Source of the DNA: Desulfuromonadaceae bacterium
GTDB taxonomy: Bacteria > Desulfobacterota > Desulfuromonadia > Geobacterales > Pseudopelobacteraceae
Length of the DNA stretch: 64,000 nt
Direction: 5' to 3'
Assembly: GCA_028687585.1 (NCBI GenBank)
Contig: JAQTZV010000011.1
Span: forward strand, 62,001 to 126,000
A program made the position numbers and the translations under genes. Below, in pieces: positions 17,106 to 26,268 of this stretch. The notes beneath the pieces were generated by a model, which was not told where the DNA came from, made no database searches, and was given only the letters and a program-made list of their open reading frames with translations. The stretch's first letter is position 1; each line of letters starts with the position of its first letter.

Positions 17106-18575
17106 TTAGCTTCCCACCCGATAGTTGGGCGCCTCTTTTGTTATCGTCACATCGTGAACGTGAGATTCTTTGAGTCCGGCGCCGGTAATCCGGATAAAGC
17201 GCCCCTTATCCTGCAGTTCCTTGATGCTTGCACAGCCGGTGTAGCCCATGCCGGAACGGAGTCCGCCGAGCAGTTGGTGAATATTGGCCGAGAGCGGGCC
17301 ACGCAGCGGTACCATCCCCTCAATCCCTTCCGGGACAAGCTTGACGTCATCGCCGACATCCGACTGGAAATAACGATCCTTGCTGCCGTCTTTCATCGCC
17401 CCGATGGAACCCATGCCGCGATAACTTTTATAGGTACGACCCTGATACAGAACCGTGTCACCGGGTGACTCTTCGGTGCCGGCAAACAGCGAACCGATCA
17501 TGATACAGTCGGCGCCGGCCGTTACCGCCTTGGGAAGATCGCCGGAATACTTGACGCCTCCGTCGGCGATAACCGGAACGTCATATTTGTGCGCCATACG
17601 GGAACATTCATGAATTGCGGTAATCTGGGGAACCCCGACACCGGCTACGATGCGGGTTGTGCAGATCGAACCGGGGCCGATTCCGACTTTAATGCCGTCG
17701 GCACCGGCTTTGATCAACGCCTCCGCCGCTTCGGCAGTAGCAATATTGCCGGCGATGATTTCCACACCGGAAAAAGTCGCCTTGGCGCGCAATACGGCAT
17801 CAATTACCCCTTGCGAATGCCCATGGGCCGTATCAATCACAATTACATCAACTCCGGCTTTCATCAGTGCCTCGATACGCGCTTCCATCTCGTCAGTCGG
17901 ACCGACGGCAGCACCCACCCGCAGCCGACCAAGACTGTCTTTGCAGGCAAAGGGATACTTCTTGACCTTCTCGATATCCTTGATGGTAATCAATCCCTTC
18001 AGGAAACGGTCATTATCAACTACCAGCAGCTTTTCCACCCTGGTATGCTTCAGATGTTCCTTCGCCTGCTCCAGCGTCGTGCCGACCTCGACCGTGACCA
18101 GATTGCGCTTGGTCATACGGGCAGAAATCGGCAGATCAAAATCGGTCTCAAAACGGAGGTCACGATTGGTCAGAATGCCGACAAGTTTGCCGTTGGCCTT
18201 GGTCACCGGAACGCCGGAGATGCGATAGCGCCGCATGATATCAAGCGCCTCGCTTATTTTCTGCGTCGGGCGCATGGTGATCGGATCAACGATCATCCCG
18301 GACTCACTCTTTTTTACCTTGTCAACTTCATACGCCTGAGCCTCAATCGAGAGGTTCTTGTGGATAATGCCAAGCCCTCCTTCACGGGCCATACAGATTG
18401 CAGTACGGGCTTCAGTTACCGTATCCATGGCCGCACTCACCAGGGGAATATTGAGCGAAATGTTTCGGGAAATCCGGGTAGTAAGGTTGGCATCACGGGG
18501 AAGAATCAGCGAATGGGAAGGAACGAGGAGGACGTCATCGAAGGTCAGCCCTTCCGTCAGTTTATCATAGTGCAT
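17106..18575 (-). CDS. guaB: Inosine-5'-monophosphate dehydrogenase
   Basis: 489 residues. The (beta/alpha)8 catalytic domain is interrupted by two CBS domains at about 93-205. The catalytic cysteine is in GPGSICTTR and the mobile flap region has YRGMGS. It oxidises IMP to XMP with NAD+, the first committed step to GMP. The ATG at 18575 is preferred because AAGGAG lies six bases upstream; a TTG two codons earlier is in frame but too close to that site. Confidence 0.97.
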   Translation of the reverse strand: MHYDKLTEGLTFDDVLLVPSHSLILPRDANLTTRISRNISLNIPLVSAAMDTVTEARTAICMAREGGLGIIHKNLSIEAQAYEVDKVKKSESGMIVDPITMRPTQKISEALDIMRRYRISGVPVTKANGKLVGILTNRDLRFETDFDLPISARMTKRNLVTVEVGTTLEQAKEHLKHTRVEKLLVVDNDRFLKGLITIKDIEKVKKYPFACKDSLGRLRVGAAVGPTDEMEARIEALMKAGVDVIVIDTAHGHSQGVIDAVLRAKATFSGVEIIAGNIATAEAAEALIKAGADGIKVGIGPGSICTTRIVAGVGVPQITAIHECSRMAHKYDVPVIADGGVKYSGDLPKAVTAGADCIMIGSLFAGTEESPGDTVLYQGRTYKSYRGMGSIGAMKDGSKDRYFQSDVGDDVKLVPEGIEGMVPLRGPLSANIHQLLGGLRSGMGYTGCASIKELQDKGRFIRITGAGLKESHVHDVTITKEAPNYRVGS

Positions 18576-18605
18576 GGACAACTCCTTGCGGTGAAAATTT
18601 AAACG

Positions 18606-18634
18606 AAGTTAGTACAGCAAACCGGGCAAGTCAA
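18606..18634 (-). promoter_or_regulatory. Predicted sigma70-type promoter of guaBA
   Basis: TTGACT (18634-18629) and TAACTT (18611-18606) are separated by 17 bases. The predicted start lies about 25 bases before the guaB ATG. Confidence 0.5.
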
Positions 18635-18663
18635 GGGAAATGGACTGCCGATTTTGTATACAA

Positions 18664-19737
18664 TCAGCTCGGAATAAACTCTTCCCGTGAGGATATTTTT
18701 CCAAGCGTTGCAACGATTAACCGGGCGGCATTTTCCATATCGCCCAGTGAGACCGTCTCAATCGGAGTATGCATATAGCGGAGTGGAATTTTGACCAGTG
18801 CCGTCGCAACACCACCCCGCGAAATCTGCATAACATTGGCATCCGTGCCGGTGGCGCGAGGACTGGCGGTATGCTGGATCGCAATTTTTTCTTTCTCAGC
18901 CGTTTTCGACAACAAGTCAAACAGATGCGGGTTGATATTAGCCCCACGCGCAAGTATCGGCCCTTTGCCAAGCGAAACCTCACCGTTATGTTTTTTCTCC
19001 ACATCCGGCTGATCGGTGGCAAAATCAACTTCAACACAGATGCCGACATCAGGGTTGATCGTATAGCAGCTGGTTGTCCCGCCACGCAGACCGATCTCTT
19101 CCTGCACCGAGGAGACGCCATACAGGTCGACCGCCAGCTTTTTCCCTGAGGCCGCCACGAGCCGTAATACTTCGGCGACCACAAAGCAGCCGGCCTTGTC
19201 ATCAAAGCCGCGCGACGAAACCCGATCGTTTTGCAGGCGGGTAAACGCACTGTCAAAGGTAACGGCATCCCCTACCCTGACCAGCTTTTGCGCCTCTTTT
19301 TTGTCAATTGCCCCAATGTCAATATACTGCGCTTCCAGCTTGACAACCGTTTCACGATCCTTGTTGTCCATCAGATGAATCGGCTTTTTACCGATCACTC
19401 CCGGCAAGGCACCGTTTGCAGTATGAACTGCTACCCGTTTGCCGGGTGTCAGATGGGCGTCAACACCACCAACTGCGGCAAAATAGAGAAAGCCTTTGTC
19501 GTCAATATATTTGATTTGGAGTCCAACCTCATCGGTGTGGCCAACAATCATGACTCGCGGAAGATTTTTACCCTTACCGCTGATACGGGCATAGACATTA
19601 CCCATGACATCTGTCGTCAGCTCGTCGCAAAAGGGAGCAACGTAATCGCGAAAAACGCGCTGGGCAGGCTGTTCATAACCGGAAGGGCTGGGGGCATCAA
19701 GCAGTTGTTCAAGAAATTTCAGTGATTCTTTGCGCAT
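18664..19737 (-). CDS. M42-family metallo-aminopeptidase
   Basis: 357 residues. Dinuclear zinc ligands are recognisable in VGHTDEVG, RGFDDKAG, QEEIG, and the ICVEVD stretch, with a late histidine in LRYMHTPIE. Such enzymes form large cytosolic tetrahedral complexes that trim peptides from the N-terminus. It follows the radical SAM gene after three bases, with a GAGGTG site formed at the end of that gene. The exact specificity (glutamyl, leucyl or lysyl) cannot be read from sequence. Confidence 0.85.
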   Translation of the reverse strand: MRKESLKFLEQLLDAPSPSGYEQPAQRVFRDYVAPFCDELTTDVMGNVYARISGKGKNLPRVMIVGHTDEVGLQIKYIDDKGFLYFAAVGGVDAHLTPGKRVAVHTANGALPGVIGKKPIHLMDNKDRETVVKLEAQYIDIGAIDKKEAQKLVRVGDAVTFDSAFTRLQNDRVSSRGFDDKAGCFVVAEVLRLVAASGKKLAVDLYGVSSVQEEIGLRGGTTSCYTINPDVGICVEVDFATDQPDVEKKHNGEVSLGKGPILARGANINPHLFDLLSKTAEKEKIAIQHTASPRATGTDANVMQISRGGVATALVKIPLRYMHTPIETVSLGDMENAARLIVATLGKISSREEFIPS

Positions 19738-19740
19738 CGG

Positions 19741-20790
19741 TTACACCTCGTGAATAGAGTAGTGAAGATCGGTAACAATTGAATAGATAGTACTTGCATC
19801 GTGCGTGTTAACGGCAATCTCTTCCTTTTTGAGAGCGGCATCCGGAACCACCTGCACCTGTACCCCGCGCCCGGCCTGGCTGAGCAGATTACTCCGCTTC
19901 ATCCCAACCACATCCGACAAGCGCGCCGGATGACAATAGACGGTCACGCTCTGACCAGGGGGAACGAAACGGCACAACAGGTCGGCAAACAGCTGAGAAC
20001 GGACTAACTGCCCCAGTGCGGGGTGCCAACAGCCGGCCAGAATATGTTCTTCATCAAGTCCGTAATCCGCCTGTAAACCGATCCTGACAACCGGAACACC
20101 GGCCTGCATGGCATACTGAAGAAGCAGTTTGCAGAGCTGCACGCCACGGTCAAGAGATAACGGGGTGAACTCCCCCGCAACATACCGCCGGGCCAATTCG
20201 GTACCTTCCAGAACCACCGTCGGATAGATACGCAGGAAATCAGCTCCGGCAGATATAACCTGTTCCAGTGAATTAAGAGAAGAAGCCGGCGTATCACCAG
20301 GTAACCCCGGCATCAACTGGGCGCCGACTTTTACACCGTTACTCTTTATACAGTCAATGGCGTTCAATGACGCAGCAGCCGCATGGCCTCGCCCGGAAGC
20401 CGCCAACACACGGTCGTCCATCGACTGGACTCCCAACTCAATGGTGCGCACCCCCCTGTTTGAGAGCCACGTCACATGACCGGCATCGATACAATCGGGA
20501 CGGGTTGAGATCCTGACCGAGTCAAGCGTGCCATTTTCCAGTAACGGCTGCAACGGCAGTAGAAGATCCGCTTGAGTTTCCATTGAAAGAGCTGTAAATG
20601 TGCCGCCGAAAAAAGCGATTTCCAAAGGCCTTATTCCAGCCGTTGATCGCCAGAGCTCTATCCGGGCACGTATCATTTCGGGTGTGGGGAGCTGACCGCT
20701 TGCGCCGGAAATTGTGCGTTGATCACAAAAAACACAGGTATGTGGGCAGCCCTGATGACTGATGAAGAACGGGACCGTAACCGGTTTCAC
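19741..20790 (-). CDS. Elp3-like radical SAM protein
   Basis: 349 residues. The N-terminal cluster motif CPHTCVFC provides the three cysteines for a [4Fe-4S] centre; FFGGTFTAL, RISTRPDCID and IELGVQSMDD are typical of the Elp3/HemN-like radical SAM group. No acetyltransferase domain is present, so this is the shorter bacterial relative whose substrate is not established. It starts with GTG overlapping the rnc stop by four bases and is thus translationally coupled to rnc. Confidence 0.8.
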   Translation of the reverse strand: MKPVTVPFFISHQGCPHTCVFCDQRTISGASGQLPTPEMIRARIELWRSTAGIRPLEIAFFGGTFTALSMETQADLLLPLQPLLENGTLDSVRISTRPDCIDAGHVTWLSNRGVRTIELGVQSMDDRVLAASGRGHAAAASLNAIDCIKSNGVKVGAQLMPGLPGDTPASSLNSLEQVISAGADFLRIYPTVVLEGTELARRYVAGEFTPLSLDRGVQLCKLLLQYAMQAGVPVVRIGLQADYGLDEEHILAGCWHPALGQLVRSQLFADLLCRFVPPGQSVTVYCHPARLSDVVGMKRSNLLSQAGRGVQVQVVPDAALKKEEIAVNTHDASTIYSIVTDLHYSIHEV

Positions 20791-21497
20791 ACACCCTGCC
20801 TTCGTACGGATTGCAGGGTATCAAGCGCCTTCGCGGCAGCGGCCTGCTGCGCATTTTTCTTGGATTTTCCCTCTCCAACGCCAATAACCGTATCGCCGGA
20901 CAGAATCTGAAAAACAAATAGACGATCGTGCGGCGGACCGGATTCTTCAACAAGTCGATACTCGGGCGGTGAATCGTCATGCACGGATAAATATTCCTGC
21001 AGCTCACTCTTTGCGTCGCGGCCCAACACTAGCAAGTCGGGTGCATCAATCAACGCATCAAACAACTGGACGACAAAAGCACGAGCAGCCTGAAGTCCGC
21101 CATCCCGATACAAAGCGGCAATTAAGGCTTCCAGCACATCAGCAAGAATCGAATCCTTTTCGCGGCCGGCGGTATGCAGCTCACCACGCCCCAGCAGAAT
21201 ATATTCACCAATTCCCAGTCGCCTTGCCCGGTCAGCGAGAATATCCTGGCCGGCGAGTCGGGAGCGCAACTGGGACAATCCCCCTTCATGCCACTCCGGA
21301 TAGCGGTTATAAAGCATTTCCGCCAGCAGCATCCCCAGTATCGCATCACCAAGAAATTCCAGACGCTGGTAGTCTCCGCTATGATGCCCACTGACTTCAT
21401 GCAGGTATGACGGGTGTGTCACCGCCTGAACAAGCAGGGTCTGATCAATGAACGTATATGCCAGCAGCGACTCTAGTTGTGTCATGCGTGTCGTCAT
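20787..21497 (-). CDS. rnc: Ribonuclease III
   Basis: 236 residues. The catalytic domain carries QRLEFLGDAILG and DVLEALIAALYRDGG, with the acidic residues that bind Mg2+. The double-stranded RNA-binding domain spans about the last 70 residues (SELQEYLSVH to AAAKALDTLQ). It processes rRNA precursors and structured mRNAs in the cytosol. The ATG at 21497 has GAGGG at a good distance; ORF extension to 21518 lies inside the leader. Confidence 0.95.
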   Translation of the reverse strand: MTTRMTQLESLLAYTFIDQTLLVQAVTHPSYLHEVSGHHSGDYQRLEFLGDAILGMLLAEMLYNRYPEWHEGGLSQLRSRLAGQDILADRARRLGIGEYILLGRGELHTAGREKDSILADVLEALIAALYRDGGLQAARAFVVQLFDALIDAPDLLVLGRDAKSELQEYLSVHDDSPPEYRLVEESGPPHDRLFVFQILSGDTVIGVGEGKSKKNAQQAAAAKALDTLQSVRRQGV

Positions 21498-21518
21498 AAG
21501 CACCCTCGAAACGTGCAA

Positions 21519-21547
21519 ACTATAGCCAGATGATCACCATTTGGCAA
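21519..21547 (-). promoter_or_regulatory. Predicted sigma70-type promoter of rnc operon
   Basis: TTGCCA (21547-21542), 17 bases, TATAGT (21524-21519). It would give a short leader of about 15 bases before the rnc ATG. Confidence 0.55.
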
Positions 21548-21587
21548 CCGAAAGTCACTGCATAAATGGTGACGATGGGAATTTAAG

Positions 21588-21616
21588 TTGATAATTAAAG
21601 GGTGTTTCCCTATAAT
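21588..21616 (+). promoter_or_regulatory. Predicted sigma70-type promoter of the tmk operon
   Basis: TTGATA (21588-21593), exactly 17 bases, and a perfect TATAAT (21611-21616). It drives rightward transcription into tmk-holB-ricT-metG, leaving a leader of about 160 bases that contains the repeat-like element at 21648-21770. It is divergent from the rnc promoter. Confidence 0.65.
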
Positions 21617-21647
21617 TCGCTCTTTAAAATTATCGAAGCATCGACTA

Positions 21648-21770
21648 ATTCCAATTTCAGATCAAAGATGCACTCAAGGCGGCAAGGATTGAGGTGACGA
21701 AGGCATACCAGCAGTATGTTGAGGAACCGAAGACGAGCCAACGCAGGGGGCGCTTTGATATGGAAATGGA
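21648..21770 (+). repeat. Repeat-like element with terminal inverted repeats in the tmk leader
   Basis: The element begins with TCCAATTTCAGATCAAAG and ends with CTTTGATATGGAAATGGA, imperfect inverted repeats of about 18 bases. Inside it a short hairpin (CATAC-CAGCA-GTATG) lies near the centre. One reading frame is open across the whole element and ends with a TGA at 21778-21780 that also lies inside the tmk ribosome binding site. From memory, similar sequences recur in intergenic regions of related bacteria; this was not checked. The window contains only one copy. Confidence 0.4.
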
Positions 21771-21785
21771 ATACGGGTGATACAC

Positions 21786-22442
21786 GTGGGCTTTTTCATT
21801 TCATTTGAAGGTGTTGAAGGGTGTGGCAAAACCACCCAGATCAAGCTTCTTTCCGAACTCCTTGCAGCTCGAGGCATCACCACAGTTCTGACTCGCGAAC
21901 CGGGGGGCTGCCCGATTGCCGATAAAATCCGCACAATCCTTCTGGATGCAGAAAACAGGGCTCTTTCCCCGCTGGCGGAACTGATGCTGTACGCCGCTGC
22001 CAGAACCCAGCATGTCACCGAGGTCATCTCTCCTGCCCTCACAGCAGGAAAAGTCGTACTGTGTGATCGTTTTTGCGATGCAACGGTGGCATATCAAAGT
22101 TTCGGGAGAGGCATCGACCGGAGCGTTATTGACAACCTGAATAAACACGCGTGCCAAGGGGTGTCGCCCGACCTCACGGTTCTTGTCGATTGTGATCCCG
22201 CAGTCGGCCTGGAACGGGCACGCATGAGAATCGAAGCGACCAGCGGTCCGCGCGAAGAGCGTTTTGAACTGGAGACGCTGGCCTTTCATCAGCGAGTCCG
22301 CAGCGGTTATCAGCAATTGGCTGCGCAAGAACCGGACCGGTTTATGGTTGTCAGCGGTTCCGGCTCAATTGAAGAAATTTTTTCCACGATTTCATCTCAG
22401 GTTGTTGTACGGATTCCGGAGGTTCTGCGTGCCATTTGCTGA
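21786..22442 (+). CDS. tmk: Thymidylate kinase
   Basis: 218 residues from the GTG at 21786, giving the expected N-terminus (M)GFFISFEG followed by the P-loop GVEGCGKTTQ. TREPGG and the DRFCDATVAYQ motif (dTMP binding) follow. It phosphorylates dTMP to dTDP. GGGTGA five bases upstream supports this start; a GTG nine bases earlier is also in frame. The gene overlaps holB by 14 bases. Confidence 0.93.
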   Translation: MGFFISFEGVEGCGKTTQIKLLSELLAARGITTVLTREPGGCPIADKIRTILLDAENRALSPLAELMLYAAARTQHVTEVISPALTAGKVVLCDRFCDATVAYQSFGRGIDRSVIDNLNKHACQGVSPDLTVLVDCDPAVGLERARMRIEATSGPREERFELETLAFHQRVRSGYQQLAAQEPDRFMVVSGSGSIEEIFSTISSQVVVRIPEVLRAIC

Positions 22443-23406
22443 CATCTTGGGGCATGACCGGATTATTGAGGTTCTGCGGCGTTCCCTTCGCAGCGGTAAA
22501 ACTGCACATTCCTATCTGTTTGAAGGCGTTCCCGGATCTGGCCGCAAAAAAACGGCGCTGGCACTGATTCAAGCGCTTTTCTGCACGGCTCTGCAGGATG
22601 ACGCCTGCGGGATCTGCCCTTCGTGCCGTAAAATTACCGGCGGCAACCATCCGGATATCCATCATATAGCTCCATTGCCGGATAAACGTGATATCAGCAT
22701 CGATCAATTACGGGAAATGCAGCACATATTGTCGTTACGTCCCTATGAGGCTCCGCGCAAGGCGTGTATAATTGAGCCGGCCGAGCGGATGAGCGTAAAT
22801 GCCGCCAACTCCCTGCTTAAAACGCTGGAAGAGCCCCCCGGCAATGCCCTGATAATTCTGCTGACAGAAAATGCAGGAATGCTGCTGTCAACGGTTCGTT
22901 CACGCTGCCAATTGATCCGTTTTGCGCCGCTTTCTCCGGAACATATACTCTTGCTCCTTGAACGAAGCGGAATACCCCCTGAAGCGGCAGCGCTTGTCGC
23001 ACCGATGTCGGGCGGCAGTCTGCAGCGGGCGCTTGAACTCGACAATGAAGCGCTGGCTGTACGCCGTGAAGCGGTTCTGACTCGAGTGAGTCAACTGTCT
23101 CTCAACAGAATAGCTACCGTCTTTGATGCCGCCGAGGAGTTATCCGGCAACCGTGACGCGACTCTTGAACTGCTTGACATGCTGCTCTCCTTCTTCCGGG
23201 ATGCTGTCCACCTGGGCGCAGGCAACGGAGAAATTGTCAACCGTTCCGTCAGGCCGGCGATCGAATCCATAGCAGCGCGACGTTCATTGTCCGGCAACCT
23301 GGAGACACTGGAGCGTATCTACAAAACGAGACGCGACGTGCAACGCAATGCAAACCCCAAACTGGCTCTGGACAATCTGTTCATGACTATGGCAGCAGTC
23401 AAGTAA
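22429..23406 (+). CDS. holB: DNA polymerase III delta' subunit
   Basis: 325 residues starting at GTG 22429 with GGAGG six bases upstream, inside the end of tmk. The AAA+ clamp-loader fold is seen from FADILGHDRIIEVLRRSL, a P-loop-like GVPGSGRKK, a zinc-binding module (CGICPSCRK plus an upstream Cys), NAANSLLKTLEEPP and the SRC motif in VRSRCQ. It is part of the replicative clamp loader. tmk-holB coupling is common in bacteria. Confidence 0.92.
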   Translation: MPFADILGHDRIIEVLRRSLRSGKTAHSYLFEGVPGSGRKKTALALIQALFCTALQDDACGICPSCRKITGGNHPDIHHIAPLPDKRDISIDQLREMQHILSLRPYEAPRKACIIEPAERMSVNAANSLLKTLEEPPGNALIILLTENAGMLLSTVRSRCQLIRFAPLSPEHILLLLERSGIPPEAAALVAPMSGGSLQRALELDNEALAVRREAVLTRVSQLSLNRIATVFDAAEELSGNRDATLELLDMLLSFFRDAVHLGAGNGEIVNRSVRPAIESIAARRSLSGNLETLERIYKTRRDVQRNANPKLALDNLFMTMAAVK

Positions 23407-23417
23407 TCTAAAACCTT

Positions 23418-23498
23418 ACCACCCCCAACCCCTCCTAAAATAGGAGGGGAGCTCTAAGCTCCCCCTCCTTCCTTTCAAGGAGGGGGTCGGGGGGTGGT
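23418..23498. repeat. Nested palindromic repeat between holB and ricT
   Basis: The outer arms ACCACCCCC (23418-23426) and GGGGGTGGT (23490-23498) enclose CCCTCC/GGAGGG hairpins and a central AGCTCTAAGCT. The result is a long G/C-biased imperfect palindrome of about 80 bases. It looks like a REP/BIME-type repeat or a transcript-stabilising structure. It ends 12 bases before the ricT ribosome binding site. Confidence 0.5.
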
Positions 23499-23520
23499 TC
23501 CCATATATCAGGAGGTCTTT

Positions 23521-24633
23521 TTGTCACACATAGTAACCATACAATTCTCAAAAGCCGGGAAAATATATGATTTTGACGCCGGAGCGCTCGAACTTGCCGC
23601 AGGAGATCACGTTATTGTTGAAACTGAGCGAGGCGCGGGGGTTGGACAGGTGGTGAAACCGCCCGTCAGGAAAGAAGCCGGCGCAGCCGGTTCACTGACG
23701 CTTGTCAAACGCAAAGCTACGCCCGAAGATATGGCAACGGTTGCGCGCATTGCTCAGAAAGAGCAGGAGGCCTACCGGTTCTGCGTCGATCGTATAATGG
23801 AACGATCCATGCCGATGAAACTGGTACGGGTTGAGTACCAGTTTGACAGCAGCAAGGCGGTATTTTTCTTTACTGCTGATGGCAGGGTCGATTTCCGCGA
23901 TCTGGTAAAGGATCTGGCCCACTCATTTCATACCCGCATCGAAATGCGCCAGATCGGCGTGCGTGACGAAGCAAAAATGACAGGCGGTATCGCCATTTGT
24001 GGCCGAGAACTCTGCTGCAGCTCGTTCCTGCGTGAATTCCAGCCGGTTTCAGTTAAAATGGCCAAAGAGCAGAATCTGGCGCTCAATCCCAACAAGATAT
24101 CCGGACAGTGCGGCCGGCTGCTCTGCTGCCTTGACTACGAATACGAAACATATTGCTGCCTGCGTAAAAATTTCCCGAAATCCGGAAAGCGGGTCCGCAC
24201 AGTTAACGCCGTTGGAGTAGTTGATAAAGTCAACATTCTGACCGGAAATATCACGCTCAAACTTGACGATAACAAGATTATCACCATCAAACGTGATGAA
24301 ATTCTTGGAGACGGCGCTCCCATAACTGTTTCTGAAGCGTCGGCAATTCAGTCTCCAGCCCAGACTCCTCAACGCACCCGCGAACGGCGCCCCGAGCGTC
24401 GTCCGGAACAACGCCGCAAGCAGGAAAAAACTTCTCTTGAAACATATAATAACCAGGCTGATAGCGCCGCGAAGAGTGTTCCAACGCCACCGGTTCTGCG
24501 TGAAAATCCGATAGCGACAGCTCCGCCGGCAGCCGCGAAAACCGGACAACCGCGAAAAAAGCATCGTTCCCGCAAACATGGCCACCGCAAACCGTCCGAC
24601 AACAGCACACCGACACCACCATCAGGAGCCTGA
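23521..24633 (+). CDS. ricT: PSP1-family protein (RicT/YaaT-like)
   Basis: 370 residues. The start is the TTG at 23521 behind GGAGG (five bases). The PSP1 C-terminal domain spans roughly 60-260 and contains two conserved cysteine clusters (CGRELCCSSFL and CGRLLCCLDYEYE). In Bacillus, YaaT/RicT is an iron-sulfur protein that partners RicA and RicF in RNase Y control and phosphorelay; outside Firmicutes the role is unclear. The last 110 residues are a disordered, Arg/Lys/Pro-rich tail (TRERRPERRPEQRR), suggesting RNA binding. Between holB and metG, as in many bacteria. Confidence 0.82.
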   Translation: MSHIVTIQFSKAGKIYDFDAGALELAAGDHVIVETERGAGVGQVVKPPVRKEAGAAGSLTLVKRKATPEDMATVARIAQKEQEAYRFCVDRIMERSMPMKLVRVEYQFDSSKAVFFFTADGRVDFRDLVKDLAHSFHTRIEMRQIGVRDEAKMTGGIAICGRELCCSSFLREFQPVSVKMAKEQNLALNPNKISGQCGRLLCCLDYEYETYCCLRKNFPKSGKRVRTVNAVGVVDKVNILTGNITLKLDDNKIITIKRDEILGDGAPITVSEASAIQSPAQTPQRTRERRPERRPEQRRKQEKTSLETYNNQADSAAKSVPTPPVLRENPIATAPPAAAKTGQPRKKHRSRKHGHRKPSDNSTPTPPSGA

Positions 24634-24634
24634 T

Positions 24635-26155
24635 ATGAAACCGACCTTTTATGTAACCACCCCGATCTATTATGTAAACGACGTACCGCATATTGGTCAC
24701 GCCTATACCACGGTCGCCGGGGATGTTCTGGCCCGCTACAAACGCCTGATGGGTTTTGATGTTTATTTTCTGACCGGCAGCGATGAACATGGTCAAAAAG
24801 TCGAAAAAGCCGCTACAACCGCCGGCGAAACGCCACTGGAATTGGCTGACCGGGTGGTTAAACGCTTTCAGGCACTCTGGGAGCGACTGGGAATATCCCA
24901 CAACGACTTTATCCGCACCACCCAGGAGCGCCATAAAAACGGGGTCAGCAGGATTTTTGAAAATATTCTCGACAAAGGTGATATCTACCTCGGCGAGTAT
25001 GAAGACTGGTACTGTACCCCCTGTGAAACATTCTGGACAGAAACCCAACTCATAGACGGGCGCTGCCCGGACTGCAACCGCCCGGTTGATAAACTCAAGG
25101 AAGAATCGTATTTTTTCCGCATGAGCAAATATCAGGAGCAGTTATTGGCATACATCGATGCCAATCCTGACTTCATTCAACCCAAAAGCAAGCGCAACGA
25201 AATCATCTCGTTCGTCAAGGAAGGGCTGCGCGACCTGTCGGTTTCCCGCACGACCTTCTCCTGGGGCATCCCGGTGCCGGGGAACGATCGTCACATCATT
25301 TACGTCTGGTTCGACGCCCTGACCAACTACATCACCGCACTTGGCTATCCTGATGAAACCGGCAACTACGGCCGCTACTGGCCGGTCGATGTTCACCTCA
25401 TCGGCAAGGATATCCTCCGATTTCATGCGGTGTACTGGCCGACCTTTTTAATGGCAGCCGGCCTGCCGCTGCCGAAAAAAGTTTTTGCTCACGGCTGGTG
25501 GACTGTTGAAGGACAGAAGATGAGCAAAAGCCTGCTGAACGTGGTTGAACCGAACATGCTGATCGACAAGTACGGCGTGGACGCGGTCAGATACTTCCTG
25601 ATGCGCGAAGTGCCCTTCGGCCTGGATGGAGATTTCTCCCACACAGCACTCGTGCAGCGGATCAACTCCGACCTGGCAAACGATGTCGGCAATCTGCTCA
25701 GCCGCTCAACCGCCATGGCGGTTAAATACTTCAACGGTATTCTTCCTGTGGCGGAGTCGCTTGCTGAAGCGGATCAGGCTCTGAAGCAGAAAACAGAAGC
25801 GATGGTGACTATCGTCGATAAATTCATCGATGAACTGGCCTTCAGCAAAGCACTGCAGGCAATCTGGGAGGTTATCTCGGCCGGCAACAAATACATCGAT
25901 GAGATGGCTCCATGGACACTTGCCAAGGATCCGGCCAACAGCGGACGACTTGCCACGGTCATGTACACCCTGCTTGAATCGCAACGCATTACACACTGTA
26001 TTTTGTCAGCATTTTTGCCCGGAACGGCGGAAAAGGCGCTGACTTCGCTGGGGTGGAACGAAGCGGCTTCTAAAGAAGGGCTTACGTGGGGCGGCTTAAA
26101 AGATGGTGCTGTGATAACAAAGGCTGAAGCACTTTTTCCGAGGATAGAGGAATAG
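24635..26155 (+). CDS. metG: Methionyl-tRNA synthetase
   Basis: 506 residues. Class I signatures: HIGH in PHIGHAYTT and KMSKS in GQKMSKSLLN. The zinc knuckle has CTPC and CPDC, the one-zinc type. The C-terminal tRNA-binding (EMAP-like) domain found in some MetRS is absent, so the enzyme is the short form. The ATG at 24635 comes one base after the ricT stop and has CAGGAG upstream; the open frame upstream is antisense-like tail of ricT. Confidence 0.96.
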   Translation: MKPTFYVTTPIYYVNDVPHIGHAYTTVAGDVLARYKRLMGFDVYFLTGSDEHGQKVEKAATTAGETPLELADRVVKRFQALWERLGISHNDFIRTTQERHKNGVSRIFENILDKGDIYLGEYEDWYCTPCETFWTETQLIDGRCPDCNRPVDKLKEESYFFRMSKYQEQLLAYIDANPDFIQPKSKRNEIISFVKEGLRDLSVSRTTFSWGIPVPGNDRHIIYVWFDALTNYITALGYPDETGNYGRYWPVDVHLIGKDILRFHAVYWPTFLMAAGLPLPKKVFAHGWWTVEGQKMSKSLLNVVEPNMLIDKYGVDAVRYFLMREVPFGLDGDFSHTALVQRINSDLANDVGNLLSRSTAMAVKYFNGILPVAESLAEADQALKQKTEAMVTIVDKFIDELAFSKALQAIWEVISAGNKYIDEMAPWTLAKDPANSGRLATVMYTLLESQRITHCILSAFLPGTAEKALTSLGWNEAASKEGLTWGGLKDGAVITKAEALFPRIEE

Positions 26156-26200
26156 TTCTACCAAACACTCTGGATCACGATATTTCACCAGCAACTCAAG

Positions 26201-26237
26201 CCCTCCCGGTGTTTTTGATTAACTGTGGAGGGTTTTT
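26201..26237 (+). terminator. Intrinsic terminator after metG
   Basis: CCCTCC (26201-26206) pairs with GGAGGG (26227-26232), followed by TTTTT. It ends the tmk-holB-ricT-metG operon and separates it from the convergent polysaccharide locus. Confidence 0.55.
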
Positions 26238-26268
26238 GCTGCGCGGGAATTACGTACGGAACGGGCCG

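Noticed and set aside
17589..18602. 337-codon plus-strand ORF
   Set aside because: Entirely antisense to guaB, with no ribosome binding site; an effect of codon bias in the real gene.
22543..22563. Altered Walker A (GSGRKK) of holB seen as possible inactivation
   Set aside because: Delta' subunits are often not ATP-binding, so a changed P-loop is normal for this family.
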